DNA of 64,000 bases from Bradysia coprophila (taxonomy: Eukaryota; Arthropoda; Insecta; Diptera; Sciaridae), in contig NW_023503584.1 of the NCBI RefSeq assembly GCF_014529535.1, positions 2,577,005 through 2,641,004 on the forward strand. The letters are read 5' to 3'. Shown piece by piece: positions 44,804 to 55,210 of the stretch. The position numbers were made by a program, and so were the translations under genes. A model generated the notes under the pieces. The model was not told the origin of the DNA and ran no database searches. It was given only the letters and a program-made list of their open reading frames with translations. The first letter of the stretch is position 1. Each line of letters opens with the position of its first letter.

Positions 44804-45281
44804 TACACGGAAAAAACGACAAATGTCGATGTACGTTTGAGTCGATCACGATTTACGTGTGAGTCGCAAATACTACATCTCGTACGTACTATGTGCATCA
44901 AAGTCGTACAATTTTATGTCTAAATCGTACAATAAACGGCTGAGTGAACCATTAGTTTTGTACGCCATAGTTGAGGGAGAACTGCGGTGGACAAAACCAA
45001 TGGTTCACTCAGCCGTTTATTGTACGATCTAGACGTAAAATTGTACGTCTTTGATGTACAGTACATACTACGTAGGAGAGGTTGCTAGGAATCTCGCGCC
45101 GCGTCATTCACAATAATTCACATTTTGACACATTTTGTATAAGGAAAATGTCACTTTGTGAGTAATTGTGAATGACGCGGCGCGAGATTCCTCAACACCG
45201 TAGGAGATGTAGTATTTGCGACTCACTCGTAAATCTTGATCGACTCAAACGTACATCGACATTTGGCGTTTTTTCCGTGTA
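44804..45281. mobile_element. MITE with TACACGGAAAAAACG ends, host of a nested MITE
   Basis: Arms TACACGGAAAAAACGACAAA, TGTCGATGTACGTTTGAGTC, GATTTACG and CAATAAACGGCTGAGTGAAC, mirrored on the right to CGTTTTTTCCGTGTA. Without the 120-bp insertion at 45080-45199 and one target copy, it is about 350 bp. Confidence 0.85.
45080..45199. mobile_element. nested MITE, 120 bp, 8-bp target duplication
   Basis: Ends GAATCTCGCGCCGCGTCATT and the reverse complement, with inner CACAAT pairing. GTAGGAGA lies on both sides (45072-45079 and 45200-45207), hAT-like. It interrupts the right arm of the 44804 element, so it is the younger of the two. Confidence 0.88.
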
Positions 45282-45380
45282 GGCTTACCAGCAATTATGG
45301 AAAACAGTATAGCGTTGAGTTGATCAGTTGAATTTTAGCTTCATATCTGAGATGTGAATTGGTTTTTTTTCTCCTAAGAA

Positions 45381-46772
45381 ATGTTTCGATTCCGTAGTCG
45401 ATATCAACAGACTTTCATCTGTTCAACTTTAATCATTTTTTGCTATTGCGCGGTAGTTTTTGTACTTCGCGACATTGATACGCGCAGTGACATAGCTCCG
45501 TTGAAGAAACTCGCCAGCTACATAATGAGACATGAAGGTCCACCACGAAACGATGTGAATGGGAACAGCAATGATTGCGATGAAAAGTATGGCCCCGAAA
45601 TGTTCGAAATTTGGAAAGCAACCGCGTTTGAGACTTGTACGAATGAATCCACGAGTAAAATAACTTGCTACTTACGATATGACGAGGCTGTTACCCGGCG
45701 CATGTGTCTGCTGTCTAACACAAAAATCCGGCTCTACGAACCGTATTACGTTGCAAGCACTTCGAATCTGTCGTCTGAAGCTACAATAAAAATGCAAAAC
45801 GACATTTTAGCTGCTGATTGTGCACCGTTCGAAAGGAACTACAACGGAATCGATGAGCGTAAAATGCAATTCGATAGTTTCTTTCATGTGGACAAATTCG
45901 AAGCGTCTAGGAATGGAGACCTGCAATGCAATCATACCGTTTTGCATACGGTCTTCTGGATGTGGAGATGGGACGCCACGAACGCATATCACTTCTTGGA
46001 GGATGTAACGAACACATTCGCAAGTCTAGCGCTTTTGGATGAAGATCCAGATCAAGTGGAAATCGCTATCTACGACGGTATGCAGGGGATCGTAAACAAT
46101 CCACTTTTCACCTTCTGGTCGGAACTATTTCCGAAAGGAGTGCGAATCATCCGAAATAATCCATTCCCGAGTGATACATGCTTTCGACGAAGCATCACCA
46201 ACATGTACGGAATGAGATCTCACTTCACTGAATTCGGGGGATACAAAACGGATGCGTTCTGCTCATCTCCGATTTTAAAAGGATTCCGAGACTGGGCAAC
46301 CGATAAGATGCACTTTAAACGCACGAATCACGTTAAACGCTTTACCCTCCTATTTGTTTCCCGGCAGCAGTACTTGTCCACACGAAAAATTGCGAGAGTG
46401 CTCGTAAACGAAGATACTATCCTCGAAACCATTCGATCCGCCTTTCCATTACTCAATGTAATCAGATTCCGTCCGGAGAATTACACCACATTTAAAGAAC
46501 AGGTACAAATTGCAGTCAAAGCAAACATAATGGTTGGCGTTCACGGGGCTGGGTTAGTGTACAGTCGGTTCATGTCGCCTGGTTCTCATCTCATCGAAGT
46601 ATTCATGGACGATCGAAGTTCAGCGAACCGACATTTCCATAACATTGCTACGTGGGTGGATTTGAGACATCATGCCATTGAATTTATGGGCAAAGTGCTT
46701 CCACCCGAAGATATTGTAAAAGTTATTGGTAATGCGATGAAAGAACTGGATAGAAAGACTACGGCTGGTTAG
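45381..46772 (+). CDS. GT61-family glycosyltransferase, type II membrane protein
   Basis: Single-exon frame of 463 residues. A transmembrane anchor at about 12-31 (FICSTLIIFCYCAVVFVL) after a short basic cytosolic end gives a type II topology with a lumenal catalytic domain, as for Golgi/ER transferases. The C-terminal half has the DUF563/GT61 pattern: FVSRQQYLSTRKI, then NIMVGVHGAGLVYSRFMSPG and HLIEVF. Several N-glycosylation sequons (NES, NLS, NHT) and Cys pairs are present in the lumenal part. Known animal GT61 members are EOGT and POMGNT2; the anchor and size differ from what I recall of those, so the acceptor is unknown. The start is the first ATG. Confidence 0.75.
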   Translation: MFRFRSRYQQTFICSTLIIFCYCAVVFVLRDIDTRSDIAPLKKLASYIMRHEGPPRNDVNGNSNDCDEKYGPEMFEIWKATAFETCTNESTSKITCYLRYDEAVTRRMCLLSNTKIRLYEPYYVASTSNLSSEATIKMQNDILAADCAPFERNYNGIDERKMQFDSFFHVDKFEASRNGDLQCNHTVLHTVFWMWRWDATNAYHFLEDVTNTFASLALLDEDPDQVEIAIYDGMQGIVNNPLFTFWSELFPKGVRIIRNNPFPSDTCFRRSITNMYGMRSHFTEFGGYKTDAFCSSPILKGFRDWATDKMHFKRTNHVKRFTLLFVSRQQYLSTRKIARVLVNEDTILETIRSAFPLLNVIRFRPENYTTFKEQVQIAVKANIMVGVHGAGLVYSRFMSPGSHLIEVFMDDRSSANRHFHNIATWVDLRHHAIEFMGKVLPPEDIVKVIGNAMKELDRKTTAG

Positions 46773-47493
46773 AGCGATGACTAATTAAAGATCGATAGCA
46801 TAGCAGCTTCAGTGCTAGACAGTGCGTTGTAGATAGACTATCATAAAACGCAGACACAAAAGTGAAGCCAAAAATTCAGAATATTTTAGTTATAGAATTT
46901 AAGCTGGCTTTGAGAACTTTCGCTGATATCAAACTATTAATTTTCGATAAATCCATAATTATTGATTATCGCCCATTCTTAGAGTCGTCAAAACCCTTCA
47001 AAAATGCCTGAAGACAATGTGATATTTCGCAAAAAAAAATCCAAAATATCTTTTTTGGTGGTTTCTCATCGATTTTTTATTACTATTTTTAGTCGTGTAG
47101 GGGCATTTCTCGAGCCTCGCATGTCCTTCAAAACGAAGCAAATGAAAAATGATGAAAATTAAGGAGGACTCGTTTGTCAAAAATATTTTCGAGAAATAAA
47201 AGTCTTGAAATCATCGAAATTTATACAAGAAATTTTGAGAATTTCTGTGAATTCTACATCACGACCCTGACACATTGTAAGATCATAAATTAATAAAATA
47301 GTTGCGATATTTGAGTCCCCCTCCCCCTTACACGTCTGTGCACGTTTTTCAAAACCACCCACTAAAAGTGCGCACGAATTTTGGGTTTTTTGAAAAACTT
47401 GTAATTCGTCAGAATCGTCGTTTACCGATGTCGATTTTCAAATTGACCGATTTTTTTAACAAAATTTTCAGAATCGAACGAGTCGGGAAAATA

Positions 47494-47744
47494 CAGTAAT
47501 TATATTTCGTTCAGTTAATCGTCTGGTGAGAGTTGTCAAGTTTCACTGAGAGATAACTTTTCCAAGGTTTTCCAACCTTGAACTTTTCTACCCATGTCAG
47601 CGATATGGGTGGAGTTGTGAGAATTGTCACTAATGTTTTAAGAGCACATACAGTAGTTTTAACAATATTGCCGACATAGGTAGAGGAGAGCGATACATAG
47701 ATAGTGAACTTTGACAGTTTTAACTGAACGAAAAACAATTACTG
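47494..47744. mobile_element. MITE with CAGTAATTA / TTCGTTCAGTTAA ends
   Basis: The left end CAGTAATTATATTTCGTTCA and GTTAA pairs with the right end TTAACTGAACGAAAAACAATTACTG. Inner sequence pairs weakly. About 250 bp, non-coding. Confidence 0.65.
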
Positions 47745-47897
47745 TTTGCTCTCTAAATGTAAGAAAATTTGAGAACGAAAGCGAATTAATGAAACTTGTC
47801 ATTATCCTCTTGACGATTCACCAGTGAACCTTATCGAATAATTGCTGTACGCGCTCACAGTTTGGTCATATCAATGAAACGTAAACTCTCTTCATCT

Positions 47898-48023
47898 CGT
47901 AGCTCCGCATTTCCACTTCAGACAATTCTTATTTTCGCGTTTTCTGAGGCATAACGAACTTTGCAAAATTTCTACAGCCAAAAGAAGATCTAGTCTGAAG
48001 CGGAAGAGCAGAGCTACGAGATA
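47898..48023. repeat. inverted repeat of about 125 bp
   Basis: ATCTCGTAGCTCCGCATTTC-CACTTCAGAC on the left pairs with GTCTGAAGCGG-AGAGCAGAGCTACGAGAT on the right. It probably is a MITE; a GA-dinucleotide run abuts its right end. Confidence 0.6.
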
Positions 48024-48285
48024 GAGAGAGAGAGAGAGAGAGTTTTTGTTGAAGAATAACTCAAAATTGCAAAGTGAAACTAAAATAATTTTTCTTGAAA
48101 AGAGTGCGCACGCTTTTTGGAAACACCCCCTCTAGACCGCACACTTTAGCACAATTTTCGGAAACCCCCCACCCCATTCACTATTTGAATGGTCCCTAAG
48201 TAAATTCTGTTTCTGGGTGAAAAAAGTGGGTGAACGATTCTGGAATATTACCGTGGACAGCATTTCTATTGGACAATTTTACAAA

Positions 48286-50056
48286 TTACAAAACTTTAAG
48301 TCTCTTGGAGCGTTTACGATTTCTAATTTTACGCCGCACCACAAGCTTTGTGGTTTGATAAACTGTAAAGCATACAACAAATACCACCGAGAAAACCAGA
48401 AACCATAAGTCCAACAATCGTTTCTTCCACCAACTCTGTGCCACGGATGGTGATTTTAAATACTTGGTGTCATGGCGTAACGTATACTCGACCCATGATA
48501 CCGCAGTGTCCGCGGATGCCGCAGGTTCATTTTTAGCACGATTGGAAACGGCGACCGACATATCTTTATATCTACAACATTTTACGATAAAAAATCGATA
48601 ATTTTTCGTCAATGGAACAACAGCTCTTACGATTCATTGAAAATTATTTCGTGGAGCGCAGACTTCAAAGATTTCTCTGTCAGTTCCGATAACTCCAAGT
48701 GTATTCCTACACCGTAATGAACGGCAAGTCGGGCCAAAGCTGGCTGATCCCACCATATTGGTATTATGATCATTGGTACAGCGTGATAAATTGCCTGCTG
48801 AAAGCTCATTGCTCCGCCTTGAGTTACGAATCCTTTACATTTCGGGTTCGCTGTTAGTGCAAAGCGAATGTTTTAGTCAATGGCGAAAAATCATTTTTTA
48901 ATCGAATACAACCTAAGATCGCCTGTTGAGGAAACCATTCCATGGTCATAACGTTGCTGGGCATTGTACTGGGAACATGGCCATTCCATTTCCACAGAAA
49001 ACCAACATTTCTTAACGAGGCAACTGCATCGAAAAAGTCTTGACGTAATTCGGTCGGCAATGTTCCTACATGCATCAGACTGCCGAAACTTATGTAGATG
49101 AAGTAAGGAAATCGATCGATAAACTCTTGAATGTCCTGATTGTTGTTCGGAAACGTAATGAGTTAGCTACAATAATCTGATATCCCTCAAAATTGTACCT
49201 TTGGTAAATCACGGTCTGTGTGCCTTACATGCATACCGCCGACAGGAATAATGTATGGTGGCAGTGATCGTGGATACGAATACGGGAAACGCTCGTTCAA
49301 AAATATGAGATCAAAATTTTGAAGTAGCTCATTCAATGGTGGTATGTCTTTGCCCAGATTTTGTTGAATTATTTGGTCCATCTTTCGAAGACAGTGCCAG
49401 TAATACCGCATATATTCCCACAATGTGTTAAACGACGTATATATATGATCTGGAACGAACCAATAGGGACTGCCCAGCGCGAAGCTAGGCAACCAGTTCG
49501 ACTCAACTGGTAATCCCAGAGTTTCTGCATCGACGTGATGCAATGCTCCGCCAGTATTCATCCAGATAACTTTGGCATTCATTTTATAGGCCATCACTAC
49601 AGCTACTTCTTTAATGGTACCAACGACTATCAAGTCATAATGCGATGTCTTGACAAATTCCACAAACTGTCGGTTTGTGAAAAATGCTTCGGCAGCGTTG
49701 ATAATTATATCCCACCAAATCGTTCCTCCCATTAAATGATTATGGTGACGTCCTTCTGCCAAGCGTTGTGCAATTGCGTCAGCCCCTAAATCCACAGTCT
49801 GTGATGCGATATGCTCGAAAATTCCACTGAAATTCGCTTCTTGTATTCGAGGATCATTAGTTTCCGACGATTTTGTTTCGGCTAGAAATGTCACGTCATG
49901 ACCACGGTCAACCAGTTTTTCCGCTAATGGTTGCATTGCGATGCGATGGCTACGTGTTCCGAATAAGACCAGAAACAAAATTTTTTCGGATGCAATCATG
50001 CACACTCCCCACAAAAGCAACAGTGTCACATAATTGAAGACTGATTTCAGTTTCAT
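48286..50056 (-). CDS. UDP-glycosyltransferase (UGT), membrane-bound
   Basis: Transfers sugar from a UDP-sugar to small lipophilic acceptors in the ER lumen (detoxification, pigment or hormone metabolism). Exons on the minus strand are 50056-49199, 49135-48913, 48850-48631 and 48571-48286; phases 0, 1 and 2 match, introns are 62, 62 and 59-63 bp, and the product is 528 residues, the normal insect length. A signal peptide (MKLKSVFNYVTLLLLWGVCM) precedes the acceptor-binding half, with the catalytic His in GTRSHRIAMQPLAEKL. The UDP-binding signature runs from WFPQQAILANPKCKGFVTQG through HAVPMIIIPIWWDQP. One C-terminal membrane helix (LDLWFLVFSVVFVVCFTVY) is followed by a basic cytosolic tail. 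The first in-frame ATG is used, because the frame upstream opens only with GTG. No defect. Confidence 0.95.
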
Positions 50057-50489
50057 TTTTCGCTCGATCACTAAAGTTATTTGTAAACCGTGTAGCAGTG
50101 TAGCTGCCTAGTAACACTTGTCGCTTATATCTTTGACGAACGACTGATAAGATGAACGAAATATCGAGAGACGTTGTTCCATACACTGTACAGAAATTAA
50201 AATGACTAAAATATATCAGTGAATTTTGTTCAATTAAAATGTTGCTCTCTTCAATGACTTCGTTAATTTATGTTTCTGGAGTGTTCGTTTCTTGTATTTA
50301 ATATTCTGCAACAGCACCTGTGAATTGAATATATTTTTAGTTGTAACTATCTCATACGACAAGCATATATCACATATGTGTTTGTCGAGTCTGTTGTACT
50401 TCTTTGAATGGATCTACTTTCAACTGATTAAATGGGAAATCTTTTACTTCATCAGTGTTAGCACGCATCTTTACATTATATCAGACTAA

Positions 50490-50675
50490 AGTCATAGCAC
50501 TGATCCTAGCCAGCATTAACCCAGAGAATATTAGGATGCTGATGGTATCAAAATAAGATTTACATTTATTTCGTTTTTAACAACATGTGTGGACGCATGC
50601 ATGCATGAAAAGGAGACTTTACGACATCTGACATACGAGTGTTGATGCTAGGAGCTGTGCTACGCTAAAGTTCAT
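50490..50675. repeat. diverged MITE of the 11.2-kb family
   Basis: The left part GATCCTAGCCAGCATTAACC and AATATTAGGATGCTGATGGT faces the right part GAGACTTTACGACATC and GTTGATGCTAGGAGCTGTGC. Motifs and order match the element at 11154-11376, including the AAGTTCATTTCTTTTTTCTT flank. Confidence 0.5.
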
Positions 50676-50813
50676 TTCTTTTTTCTTCCAACGCTTTTTT
50701 TATGCTTACGGTCTCGGCCTTGGTCTAACGTTGCCAGACTGTTACGGGACGAGTTTCCCTAACAAGTGAGTAGCGTATAACCGAGTAGCGGCCGAGCGCT
50801 GTTTACTTAATTT

Positions 50814-50880
50814 TAGTAAACTTGGGGTGCTAAAACGTTATTCGTCCAAATTCCACCTTTTAGTACCCCAAGTTTACTAT
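50814..50880. repeat. 67-bp hairpin
   Basis: TAGTAAACTTGGGGTGCTAA pairs with TTAGTACCCCAAGTTTACTA across a 25-bp loop. Confidence 0.7.
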
Positions 50881-51087
50881 GTTACTAAACAACGTCAAAA
50901 TTTCAACGCTTCTGCATCTCTGAGAGTCGTTCGGCTTTGGTCTAATAATTAAAAAAAAAAAAAACTGGAAAACTGTTTACGACTTGGTGGATTGATGAGT
51001 ACAACGAGTGCATTTCATTTCAATAAAAAAATCTTGTTTCTTATGTTGCAAGCACAGACGCTGTATATCTTCTTTAAGTGTCCACTC

Positions 51088-51203
51088 CACTCAACAAAAA
51101 GTACTCCGTGAGAGAGTGGTGAGAGAGCAAACTGTCAAAAAAACAAAGAAAAAATTGAAAAAATTCAATTTTGTCTCTCACACGGAGTACTTTTTTGGTA
51201 AGA
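51088..51203. mobile_element. MITE with CAAAAAGTACTCCGTG ends
   Basis: Second copy of the 34.1-kb element: left CAACAAAAAGTACTCCGTGA, right CTCTCACACGGAGTACTTTT, inner AAACAAAGAAAAAATTG. Non-coding. Confidence 0.7.
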
Positions 51204-51819
51204 GGAAACTAAGCATTAAAATAGTAACGAGAAACGAAGGAGTATGCGCGTACGTACACAACTATTTAATGAATTTTGACGACTTTGAAATAACATTCAG
51301 TTTGCACATACCTTTTACATGCCTAAGCTTCTGTCGAGACATTCAGACCACTTGGAAACCAACTGTTCAATCAACATACTAAAAATGTTATAAAACTCAC
51401 TGTTGCTCGTATTCTCAGCAAACACTTTATTCATAATCAGATGTGTTAGCCATGAACATCGGCGCTGCAGCGACATTTTCTTTCCAGGAAAGATCTAATT
51501 TTTATGGTGAGAGGATAAGTAGTGTTTCACGGAGAACTGAAGCTATCATAGTCAGTGTTCTCCTTACAACTTTTAAGTTGTCTTAATGATGATAAAATAT
51601 TAGCATAATATCTCCTCTGCCTGAATTTTTGATGGCCCATTACAATCAAAACACTCAAATGCTTTAAGCGCCACACGTATGAACTCTTATGTAAATTTAA
51701 TGTAATGGAGAAAAAGACTTTGCGAAGATCAAATTTATTATCTTTTCTGTCAAGTGAATTCGATTTAACTCTAAAGCACATTAGCAGCGAAATGAAATTT
51801 TAATCAACTTTAAGTTGTA

Positions 51820-52137
51820 CTAGTTGCTCTTCGATCTTGGTCCTTTGTACGGTTTTGGTCCCGGTCCTTTTTGTATACGTGCAGGCGGCAACGGTGTATT
51901 TCGAAGATCGTACTCGTCAGTATCATATTTATAAATTATCGCCCCAATAAATCGAAGCGCATTCAGCTCTCGGTGTAAGGGTTGCAAGTTTTCGGTGGAT
52001 GCAATGTTCTGACAATCAACACATGCACGGTCGTACCGATCACCAATATAGGCCGTTATTTGAGATTCACTGGATGGTCCATTTTCTATCAAGCAACTAA
52101 CAATGAGAGCCACTGCGTGATTATGATGCAAAGACAT
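51820..52137 (-). CDS. small uncharacterised protein, possible winged helix
   Basis: ATG at 52137, 105 residues. The body (ALIVSCLIENGPSSESQITA, YIGDRY, LHRELNALRFIGAIIYKYDT) has the alternation of a small winged-helix fold, a layout I associate with the insect DUF4777 group; this is inference only. The tail is Pro/Lys/Gly-rich and basic (PPARIQKGPGPKPYKGPRSK), which would fit nucleic-acid binding. No introns are evident. It could be a real small gene or a lineage-specific orphan. Confidence 0.5.
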   Translation of the reverse strand: MSLHHNHAVALIVSCLIENGPSSESQITAYIGDRYDRACVDCQNIASTENLQPLHRELNALRFIGAIIYKYDTDEYDLRNTPLPPARIQKGPGPKPYKGPRSKSN

Positions 52138-53040
52138 TATGTTTTAGTAAAAATATTATAAATAATTCAGTAAAAGCGATCGGACGGATGAAAAACGTGA
52201 AACGATATTGATGTGGATCCAATGAAGTGACAGGTTTTTTTTTTGAATGGATTGTGGAAATGGTTCGTGGATTGTCCGTTGACAAGTGGATCGCCACCGG
52301 TTTCGATTGGGCTTTGATCTTTATGCAACAATGCTGCGAAAAGCTAACTTTTTCAGGCGCCATTTGGGTGACGTATAAGGGGTCGTTTTTCGCTGGTTCT
52401 ACTTTTTATCACGCACTGTTTAGATATTGTAAGCACAGGATTTGGGCGGGCTTTGAAATTAAGTTTCTTTATTACATTACAAAGTCCAGGGTATTTTATT
52501 TGTGTAGCTGAGGTCCTTAAATTTTGGAACAACAACAAGTTTAAAAACTGAAAAAAAACTATTTCTGTCCACTCGTAGTCGATATACTTCATGAACGGCC
52601 TCTTTAGCATAATCTCAAAGATACGTCAGATTTTTCAGCTCACTTGTCGAAATTCAAAGTGTTAGTTCTTCGGAAGGAGCAAAAATATAAAGATCGTGGG
52701 GCCTTTCATATAAGGATTTCAGGGCGTTTAACGGCAAATGCTGCCCACATTATGTTGAGCTGTGTAATTCCACACACACAGATGTTTATGATCATTTTTT
52801 TGCATTCATTTCCATTCATAAAGCGTCAAATCATACCTACAAACTGGTTTCGCATCTCAATTAAACAAGTGACCATTCAAAGCATAACGTCGTTTTCTCA
52901 TCGCATGTTGGCCATTGGAACAGGTGGAATTTTTTTGTTTTTAATATTGTCGAAAATTCTCACCCAAACAAACTAGGATCATACTAGTATTCAGTACTTT
53001 GAAATTAATTACTTCGCTATTAGACTTGTGTGCTGGCACT

Positions 53041-53367
53041 AAATTTAGAAAGACTGACCACTAATTTATCAGCCCTAATCTTTACATTTAGAGCAGAAGT
53101 GTTTCAAATACCTCCATAATATAATTGTATGTGTTTTTAGCGACTTATCGAATTATGTACCTACAAATTTGCATTCGATTTTTTCGCTCGATTATTTCTG
53201 CATAATTTAATAATTTCTAAATCATCGTTCTTTGTGCAGAATTTCGCAGTTTTAGTTCAGTATATAGACAAGTTTGGAAGGAAAATAATCTGTTTATTAG
53301 GGTGGTTTAATGTTTGGACCACGATTTCGTTATCAAAGAATTTTTGTTCTTTTCTCGTCACTGAAAA
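53041..53367. repeat. direct repeat, copy upstream of the LRR gene
   Basis: Matches 56931-57213 in the same orientation, in order: GAAAGACTG-CCA, AATTTATCAG, CTTTACATTTA-AG, AGAAGTGTTT, AGAATTTCGCAGTTT, TATTAGGGTGGT-TAATGTTT, GGACCACGA and TTTTTGTTCT. Divergence is appreciable. This suggests an old segmental duplication around the LRR gene. Confidence 0.65.
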
Positions 53368-53446
53368 AAACTTATTTTATGCAAAAATTTGCAAACTTTA
53401 GATGCCTCTATGGCATAGATAGTTGTATGAATCTCGCGGTGTAAAG

Positions 53447-53508
53447 TACTTTATTAGGCTCATAATAGGTGTGACAATTACACATCTAGAGCCTAATAAA
53501 GTACTTAA
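53447..53508. repeat. 62-bp hairpin
   Basis: AAGTACTTTATTAGGCTC pairs perfectly with GAGCCTAATAAAGTACTT; the loop is about 26 bp. Stem-loop or tiny MITE. Confidence 0.75.
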
Positions 53509-54543
53509 AATATCTAAAAGAAAGATAAAAGCACATGATAAAAGAGACCATCTCTAGAACTTGCAGCCTTAACAAAAACTTTCAGCAAACTGTTTTCTTA
53601 TGAATTACTTTCAACTTCAATATTGTTCGCAACGCAATAAAATATAAGTTGAATTAAAAATAAGAAATATTTGATAAAGTACAAGAGTTGAATGTAAAGC
53701 AAAATTTGTACCGAATCGAGTGGCGCAAACTGTATCATTCAAATTCTCCAGTGCCACTATGGTTCAAACCCACAAACAGTCGCAAAAAAAAACTCAAAAT
53801 AAAATCCACCCTAACTATTCGACCTCAAAAGGTCGTAGTGGATATAAAAACAATCGGTTAGGAGTCGAGGTACCGGTTGCTCGTAATATAAATTTTAAAA
53901 AAGTTTTCACTATAAATATCAGTCTAGAGAGTGTTAATCTTCTCAGTCATTCTCTAAATCGGTTAGAGCCACTATCGTACAGTACAAAAAAGGAATTTCG
54001 TGAGCAAAAGTGAAAAGTGTAAGAATTCAATGAGTAAACTTGCGCACCTGTTGAAATCGATCGGCCTTACACATTTATTGAAATGAACAAATCGATAAAA
54101 TTGAATTGATTCCATCACTTTACCACTCATCCCTCTAATTTAATCCTTGAAAGATTTGAATTTCTTGATTCGCGGAAGATTCAAACGAAATCGTCCAAAA
54201 AGATGATCAAAGAAATCTATAATACGCGGACCCACTACTTACAGGACATCAGGATAAGGCCATTATCTAAGATGTTCGCTGTAGCTTGCTTGCTTGCTTT
54301 CATTAAATCTTACAGCTGATTAAACTAGCTTAGAAACTGATTGACCAAAAAATCGGAGTCGCTCAGTTTGTATGGGTAAATCAATTTCGACATCAATCAG
54401 ATGCCATTAATACGATTGTTTATATGGTTCCTACTCCTTTGCGCCCCTTTGGCTTACATTTTTCTGTCACTTTCGGCCCTCTGTCCCCAATAGGCAGCAT
54501 ATAAAACTTAATACGTACCTCTTTCGGCCTCCTTAATCGATAC

Positions 54544-54952
54544 GTAATAGTTATTTTCATGTGTCGGGGCCGAAAATGAGGGAGTTTCGAGATTTTTCTC
54601 GGGTTTTCGACCCCTTACATGAAAAATTTTTTGAGTATCTGTTTTGGACGATTGATTTTAGGCACTTTCGCATGTAGCCCTCACTTCGTTCGGGCTACAA
54701 CTCGCGAAATTGCCTAAAAACAATCGTCCAAAACAGATACACAAATAACTATTGTGTATCTGTTTTGGACGTTTGATTTTAGGCAATTTCGCGAGTTGTA
54801 GCCCGAACGAAGTGAGGGCTACATGCGAAAGTGCCTAAAATCAATCGTCCAAAACAGATACTCAAAAAAAATTTCAGGTAAGGGGTCGAAAACCCGAGAA
54901 AAATCTCGAAATTCCCTCATTTTCGGCCCCGACACATGAAAATAACTATTAC
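54544..54952. mobile_element. foldback element with nested inner palindromes
   Basis: Outer arms of about 200 bp begin GTAATAGTTATTTTCATGTG and continue through GGGGCCGAAAATGAGGGA. Within each arm, GTATCTGTTTTGGACG and CGTCCAAAACAGATAC form a further palindrome around TAGCCCGAACGAAGTGAGGG. The unit can therefore fold as one long hairpin or as a four-way cruciform. Non-coding. Confidence 0.85.
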
Positions 54953-55210
54953 ATGAATAGATGAACAATAAATAATGAAATCGAATCGTAACAGGTTATT
55001 CAACACGCAGGTAAATGTGTGCTGAACTTGTGGTTTTAGTTAATTGGAGAGACGTTTATAACATAGTTTTACTGGAGATTAAAATTCAAGTCCCTGCGAA
55101 AGGAATTATTTCCAGCAAAACGACCTGTAAATCGAAAGAAAAACAATTTTCTTTAAATTGCAGGGCTACATGTAACTACCTGGTATTCGCACAGATCGTG
55201 AGCAGTTGAA

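Larger units (their letters stand above)
46773..48285. other. intergenic spacer between convergent genes
   Basis: GT61 ends on the plus strand and the UGT gene ends on the minus strand. Two inverted-repeat elements and a (GA)n run at about 48018-48042 lie here. No gene is seen. Confidence 0.4.
50057..51819. other. UGT upstream region and intergenic spacer
   Basis: No gene seen. It contains three inverted-repeat elements listed separately. The 5' part should hold the UGT promoter, but no motif is clear enough to name. Confidence 0.4.
52138..55210. other. spacer between small gene and LRR gene
   Basis: No convincing gene. It holds a direct repeat shared with the region after the LRR gene, a 62-bp hairpin and a large foldback, listed separately. 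Frames at 52227-52511 and 53720-54013 lack recognisable features. Confidence 0.4.

Noticed and set aside
52227-52511. 94-codon plus-strand frame upstream of the small gene
   Set aside because: Trp/Phe/Cys-rich without any motif, and the opposite strand is equally open; no support.
53720-54013. 97-codon plus-strand frame
   Set aside because: No recognisable domain or splice partner.
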